Shown here: positions 59,585 through 64,000 of the stretch, piece by piece | Layout of the letters: each line of letters starts with the position of its first letter | Position numbering within the stretch: position 1 is the stretch's first letter | Assembly (NCBI GenBank): GCA_963824105.1 | Contig: CAWGNN010000007.1 | Location: 167,332 to 231,331 of the forward strand | Source: CAWDVB01 sp963824105 | Lineage (GTDB): Bacteria > Actinomycetota > Actinomycetes > Propionibacteriales > Nocardioidaceae | Reading direction: 5' to 3' | DNA length: 64,000 nucleotides | Translations under genes and position numbers: made by a program | The notes under the pieces: model-generated | Seen by the model: the letters and a program-made list of their open reading frames with translations, nothing else | Told to the model about the DNA's origin: nothing | Database searches by the model: none

Positions 59585-59873
59585 CTGACCCCAGGCCGCT
59601 CTCCGTCTCATTGCCTCGTCGAGGTCAAGCACGCCCTGGAACTCCGAAGGCTCCGCCGTGTTGCCGAGCCCTGCGGAGGCCATCAGGGACGTCCGCCTGA
59701 CGGCAACACCATGGCTGTTGGCTCCGCAGGCAAGCCGCAGCAGGGCGTGCTCCGAGTTGCACATAGAGGTCCGGGCCCAGCCTCGGTGTCTTTCCCGTGC
59801 ACCGGTTGCGCGGGTTCTGACGGTCCTCACCGTCTTCAGCGTCCAACCCGACGCAGACGAAGAGGAACCGACC

Positions 59874-61601
59874 ATGACCACCAAGCAGACCCGTGCCACG
59901 CCGCAGCAGAGGACCGCTCTCCAGATCACCTCCACCAGCGCCAAGGCGACCTTTTCCGTGGACGACCGGCCCAGTATCCATCAGTTGAACCTTGCTGGTC
60001 CCCGTCGAGAACTGGAGGGTCGTGGAGGCGCGACCGCCACTCTGGACACCTTCCGCTTCTTGATCCGGTACCCGGGTCTGCCCGCGTTGGCCGCCGCGAC
60101 CTGGCCGCGCACCAGCGGGCGCCCGGCGGCCTACCCCGATGTGTTCTGGATGTTCTACCTGTGCGCGTGGCGTGAGTTGGCCAGCGCCGACCGGCTCGAC
60201 CAGGAGCTGAAGAACCACTGGGAAGAGATCTGCAAGGAGTTCTACTTCGAGCACGGGGTGCGGCTCCCGGCGCGTAACCCGAAGGACGGCACCGCCATGT
60301 ACGCCTCGTTCAATGCCTGGCGCAGAGCGAACCTGATCAGTCGTCCCGGGCAGGTTGAACGGCTGCTTGAGCGGTTCACCCAGGTCAGCAACGTCTTGGC
60401 CCTGGCTGTCCGCCAGGCAGAGGCCGGCGGTGCGACCCGCGATCTGCTCACCCCCGGGGTCTGGGACTGTGTAGCCGCCGACGGGACGGTGCTGAGGCCA
60501 CCCTCGGAGGTCTACGAGGAGAAGCTGATCGACGAGCAGGGTGAGGTAGTGGAACGCACGTTCCGTGGCAGCCGCGCCACGACCGGTGCCCCACGGGTGC
60601 ATGAGCCAGTCGCGACGATCAACAAGCCCGGAGCCCCCAAGAACGGGCTGTTCAACGTGGCGGTCACGACCAAGGGCACCGGCACGTACACCCGCACCGT
60701 GCTCAGCGTCGACATCGGCACCGCCACTGAGGGCGAACTTCCGGTCGCAAAGCGCGCTTTGACCCGCCTCTACGACCAGGTCGGCGCCACGTTCCCGGTC
60801 CTGCTCTACGACGGCGCTGTCACCCCTGTGACCTACCAGGACTTCCTGGCCGACTACGGCATCTACTGCGTCAACGCCAACGCGGCCCGCAAGAAGACCA
60901 AAGCCGAGCCCCCACACACCGAGTTGGACCCGGCGAGCACCCTGGCCGGCCAGGGGAAGCGGCACTACGGCGTGCGCCGCGGCGAGGCCAAGTACACCTA
61001 CGCTACTGCCCTGGACAGCATTACCCACGAGGTCAACGGGCACTCACACGAGCACCACCTCGCCGCCGACGACGGCGCTGTCTACGAAATCGACCGCCCC
61101 CTGGTCAGCGGCGGCAATCCCGCCCGGATTGCCGGGCTGACCCGCACCAAGCTCGACCGCCTTCGAGACGACACCGGGCAGTACTACCTGCGGCTCACCT
61201 TGAGCGGGAACTGCACCCACGGATCAGACCGCGCTGATAGGGCCGCGGGGGAGGTGTTCGAGGTCACCTACGAGCTCCGCAAGACCCCGCCGAACAAGCT
61301 GGGACACATCCCCTGGCGTGAGCTGATCGCCAACATCCGGGTCCTGCCCGAGGCCCTCGGACAGGCCTACGCCGAGGTCTACGGCAAGCGGAACCAGGTC
61401 GAGTCGTTCTTCGACTGGCTCGAGCAGTGCTACTACCGCGAGGACCGCGCCGCCAGCTGGGGACGCAGCGCGCAACTGCTAGACCTCCTCGGCGCCGCCA
61501 CCTTGCACAACGCCGAGACCTGGGCGCACCTCGCCTACCGACACCCCGAGCACGCCGCGCCGCTGGTCGACGACCTCCGGGACCTGCCGGTGCCGGACTG
61601 A
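59874..61601 (+). CDS. DDE-type transposase-like protein
   Basis: 575 aa. An RNase H-like triad can be traced: Asp203 in CVAADGTVLRPP, Asp313 in VLLYDGAVTPVTYQDFL, and Glu510 in YGKRNQVESFFDWLEQ, with a conserved DRAASWGRSAQLLDLLGAAT after it. A long insertion (about 340-490) between the second Asp and the Glu recalls IS4-type folds. No terminal inverted repeats were found next to it. A hairpin separates it from the recombinase-fold gene at 61741. ATG 59874 has GAGGA upstream. A decayed homologue lies at 54555-56054. Confidence 0.7.
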   Translation: MTTKQTRATPQQRTALQITSTSAKATFSVDDRPSIHQLNLAGPRRELEGRGGATATLDTFRFLIRYPGLPALAAATWPRTSGRPAAYPDVFWMFYLCAWRELASADRLDQELKNHWEEICKEFYFEHGVRLPARNPKDGTAMYASFNAWRRANLISRPGQVERLLERFTQVSNVLALAVRQAEAGGATRDLLTPGVWDCVAADGTVLRPPSEVYEEKLIDEQGEVVERTFRGSRATTGAPRVHEPVATINKPGAPKNGLFNVAVTTKGTGTYTRTVLSVDIGTATEGELPVAKRALTRLYDQVGATFPVLLYDGAVTPVTYQDFLADYGIYCVNANAARKKTKAEPPHTELDPASTLAGQGKRHYGVRRGEAKYTYATALDSITHEVNGHSHEHHLAADDGAVYEIDRPLVSGGNPARIAGLTRTKLDRLRDDTGQYYLRLTLSGNCTHGSDRADRAAGEVFEVTYELRKTPPNKLGHIPWRELIANIRVLPEALGQAYAEVYGKRNQVESFFDWLEQCYYREDRAASWGRSAQLLDLLGAATLHNAETWAHLAYRHPEHAAPLVDDLRDLPVPD

Positions 61602-61626
61602 CCAGCCCCACGACCAGCCTCACTCA

Positions 61627-61660
61627 TCGAGCCCGTGTGACCCCGATCGCACGGGCTCGA
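61627..61660 (+). terminator. Hairpin between the DDE-like and recombinase-fold genes
   Basis: Perfect 11-bp stem (tcgagcccgtg/cacgggctcga) with a 12-nt loop, 25 bp after the stop. No T-tract; may be a terminator or attenuator inside the module. Confidence 0.5.
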
Positions 61661-61740
61661 GTGCGTAGTGGCCCCGACTCCCGACGGTCCCCGGTGAGAG
61701 CCGTGCCCATGCGGCACCAACCGAGACCCAGGAGCACCCC

Positions 61741-62880
61741 ATGACCATGCACCAGACCACCGACTCGACCGGCGCCATTGAGCTTCGCAACGACTTCGAC
61801 TACCGGCCCCACGTCCTCCGGACCGACCCGACCCCCCCGGCGTTCGACGCAGCGGCCTACTTGGGTCGCCGGCTCGACCTCGACCTGCTCCACCAGGGCG
61901 ACCTGGAGGAGGGACTGGTCTGCATCCTGCAGATCTGGAACCAGTTCGCCATCGCCCCGATTGCCGTGGACTCACTGGCCAGAGCGCTGCACGGGTTCAT
62001 CGCCACCGTTCAGGCAGCCGGGCACACCAGCTGGCTGTCGATCCCCAGCGACGTCATCGAGCGCTTCGTGACCGGCGGCGCCTCCCCCGAACCGGTCCTG
62101 CCCACCGGAGTGCGTCGCCTGCGCAAGAACGCCGTCCACGGCGCCTACCTGGCCCTGATCGACGCCGGCATCATCGAATTCAGCCCCGCCGAGGGCATGG
62201 ACCCCGCGCCAGAAGATGTTCGCACCGACCTGCGCGGAAAGCGCCGCGACTACGCGCAGGAGACCAAGACCCGTCGTGCCTACGAGAGCCGGGCCCATGT
62301 CCGCGCCGCGACCCACGATGAGGTGCTCCTGACCCGGCTGGCCACCCGACTGGCCGACACCAGTCGAGCCACCCACCTGTGCGCGGCCGCAGTCGCGATC
62401 TGCTCCTCCACCGCCACCACCTCCGAGGCCCCCCAGATCCTCTGGGCCGCCTACGACGACGACGCCACGGCCCCGGCGCTCGATCTGCCCGGCCGGATGT
62501 ATCCCGGCAACGTGGCCGAGCGGAACATCAGCGCACGGACCGTGACCCTGGACCCCTGGGCCGCCGAGGCGCTGGCCGCGTGGCGGACCGAGAAATCAAG
62601 GACCCGCCCCCTCGACGAGCACGCGTCCATCCTCTACGGCGGCAACCAGGCGTTGACCAGCAACAGCGCCCAGATCGGAGTGGACCGCCAGGTCCGCAAC
62701 GCCCTCCAGATCGCCGACCTGGACAGCATCACTGGTCTGACGGCGGGCTCGCTGCGACTGTGGGCCGCCTGCGCCGAGGTTACCGACTACCCCGGCCTCC
62801 AGGCAGGCGCCCGACGCGCCGGCACCCAGCCGCTGACGCTGCATCGGCAGGTCGCCCACCTCGGCGAACGCGCCCTCTAA
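61741..62880 (+). CDS. Degenerate tyrosine-recombinase-fold protein
   Basis: 379 aa. The C-terminal half follows the recombinase layout, but the first Arg box reads STATTSEAPQI (222-232) and the HxxR box reads TAGSLRLWAACAE (334-346), with only one Arg kept. No terminal Tyr nucleophile is evident. It is probably catalytically inactive and DNA-binding. GGAG ribosome-binding site. It follows the DDE-like gene; the same pair occurs in decayed form at 53486-56054. No named family recognised. Confidence 0.6.
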   Translation: MTMHQTTDSTGAIELRNDFDYRPHVLRTDPTPPAFDAAAYLGRRLDLDLLHQGDLEEGLVCILQIWNQFAIAPIAVDSLARALHGFIATVQAAGHTSWLSIPSDVIERFVTGGASPEPVLPTGVRRLRKNAVHGAYLALIDAGIIEFSPAEGMDPAPEDVRTDLRGKRRDYAQETKTRRAYESRAHVRAATHDEVLLTRLATRLADTSRATHLCAAAVAICSSTATTSEAPQILWAAYDDDATAPALDLPGRMYPGNVAERNISARTVTLDPWAAEALAAWRTEKSRTRPLDEHASILYGGNQALTSNSAQIGVDRQVRNALQIADLDSITGLTAGSLRLWAACAEVTDYPGLQAGARRAGTQPLTLHRQVAHLGERAL

Positions 62881-63309
62881 CACCCAGGGCCCGAAGGCAC
62901 CGGAGCCGGAACTCGACGCGACGAGCACCCGGCCGGGGGCGCAGCGATGTGCACCATTGCCCGCCGCCGCCGAGGGCCGACTGTCACCAGTGACCACCCG
63001 AGGGTGGCGATCACCAGCACCTTGAGAACTCAACAGTGGAAACGAAACCGAGAGCCGGCGGCACCCACCCCATCGACCCCAGGAAAGGAGACATCCAGGA
63101 ACACAGACAGCCACCGCCACGACCAGCCGGGACGCGGACCAGGAGGTGATACGACACCCGCGCCCCAAGCACCACCCAGCCGCGGCACTGCTCCGGGTGG
63201 CCTGACCACACCCAGGCCACCCGGAGAACGCCCGACACCATGGTCACCTGTCGCGCACCTGACCGATTGCTGCCCGATGTCGTCTTCGCTCGTTATCGTG
63301 AGGCTCACT
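62881..63309. other. Gene-free region with rRNA-leader-like motif and hairpin
   Basis: 429 bp. 63021-63038 reads cttgagaactcaacagtg, a motif typical of actinobacterial rRNA leaders and spacers (boxA neighbourhood). A perfect 14-bp hairpin (ctccgggtggcctg/caggccacccggag, 8-nt loop) lies at 63191-63226. No gene was found. Confidence 0.5.
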
Positions 63310-63893
63310 ATGAGTGATCACGGGGGGAGGAGCGGCTGGCAGCCGAAGCGCGTGCACGTGTGCTCATCGACACCCAGCTCACCGCCGCCGGCTGGGTCGT
63401 GCAAGACAAGAAGGACCTCAACCTGTTCGCCAGCGAAGGGGTCGCCTGCCGCGAGGTCGTCATGAAGCCCGGCCATGGCCGGGTCGACTACCTGCTCTAC
63501 GTCGACAAGCGCGCCGTCGGGGTCATCGAGGCCAAACCGGTGGGCACCACCCTGTCGGGGGTGGAGTGGCAGTCCGCGATGTACGCCGACGGGCTCCCCG
63601 CCGACGTACGGCTCAAGGCGCTGACCACCGACGGGCGGCTGCCGTTCGTGTTCGAGGCCTCCGGCACCGAGACCCACTACACCTGTGGGTTCGACCCCGA
63701 CCCCCGAGCCCGGCTGGTGTTCAACATCCCCCAGCCCGCCACCTTGGCCAAGGTCATCCGCGACGCCGACAACACCCCCGACGCCCCGACCTGGCGCGCC
63801 AAGGTCCAGCACCTGCCCGCCCTCGCCGAGTTCGAGGCCGTCGCGGCCGCCCTGGAGGCGGCAAGCCAAGGATCGATCTCCGAGAGCGAGTAG
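63310..63893 (+). pseudogene. hsdR: Type I restriction subunit HsdR, N-terminal remnant
   Basis: A start ATG 63310 (MSDHGG) is out of frame with the body; a six-G run (63322-63327) holds the shift. The body reads EERLAAEARARVLIDTQLTA and continues as AGWVVQDKKDLNLFASEGVA and GHGRVDYLLYVDKRAVGVIE followed by AKPVG. The DYLL...VIEAK pattern is the PD-(D/E)xK nuclease core of HsdR. The frame stops after about 195 residues, before the helicase, and ends in a non-family tail. GTG 63360 could start a shortened product. It is most likely a remnant. Confidence 0.75.
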
Positions 63894-64000
63894 CCCGGAC
63901 CATCTCAGACCGGCGGCCAACGCTTGGCTAGGCTGCTCCGGTACGGATTGTTCCCAGGGTTCTTACCTGCGTTCTGACCTCGGTTCTTTCCATACGTCGG

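Overview
The window is GC-rich (about 70%) DNA from an actinobacterium, most likely a motile Nocardioides-type member of the Propionibacteriales. Mycothiol synthase (mshD), a Streptomyces-like GlnR, a MutT1-type Nudix/phosphatase fusion and a Gram-positive flagellum without L/P-ring genes support this. No rRNA, tRNA or CRISPR array was found.

Layout. (1) 1-8.8 kb: the 3' part of cysN, broken by two 1-bp insertions, then a cell-surface polysaccharide cluster with two sulfotransferase-like proteins, a Wzx-type flippase, a WcaI-like glycosyltransferase and a GDP-L-fucose pathway in which GDP-L-fucose synthase sits between two GDP-mannose 4,6-dehydratase paralogues. (2) 8.8-17.0 kb: core genes for a thioredoxin-like protein, a MoaD-like protein, GlnR, MshD, Ppk1, a nitrobindin-like protein, a BKACE enzyme, Dtd, MutT1 and a cold-shock protein. 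(3) 17.3-45.6 kb: a nearly complete flagellar locus, csrA // fliW-flgL-flgK-flgN (minus strand) // fliA // fliC // fliD-fliS-hyp // flgBC-fliEFGHIJ-NlpC/P60-fliK-flgD // flgE // flbD-motAB-fliL // fliMNOPQR-flhB // flhA-hyp-hyp. Six intergenic or gene-end sites fit one sigma-28-like pattern (TCAN, exactly 15 nt, then SCCGAY, S being G or C). The flagellin leader has two GGA sites that suit CsrA control, and csrA and fliW are both encoded here. No chemotaxis gene, flgM, flhF, flhG, flgF or flgG is present.

(4) 45.7-64 kb: an accessory region. It holds a hipBA module with three evenly spaced operators and a HipA lacking the catalytic Asp; two unknown genes; a tyrosine recombinase; a small toxin-antitoxin-like pair with its own operators; an IS110-family element; a long imperfect inverted repeat; a badly decayed recombinase-like plus DDE-transposase-like pair; a minus-strand cluster of a one-TM protein, a HEPN-like protein, an ImmA/IrrE-like protein without HEXXH and a PIN-like protein; an intact DDE-transposase-like plus degenerate recombinase-like pair homologous to the decayed one; and a frameshifted, truncated HsdR N-terminus.

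Most noteworthy are the repeated two-gene module (DDE-type transposase-like protein plus a recombinase-fold protein lacking key catalytic residues), the HEPN/ImmA-like/PIN cluster, and the flagellar regulatory grammar. All assignments come from reading the sequence; no database search was run.
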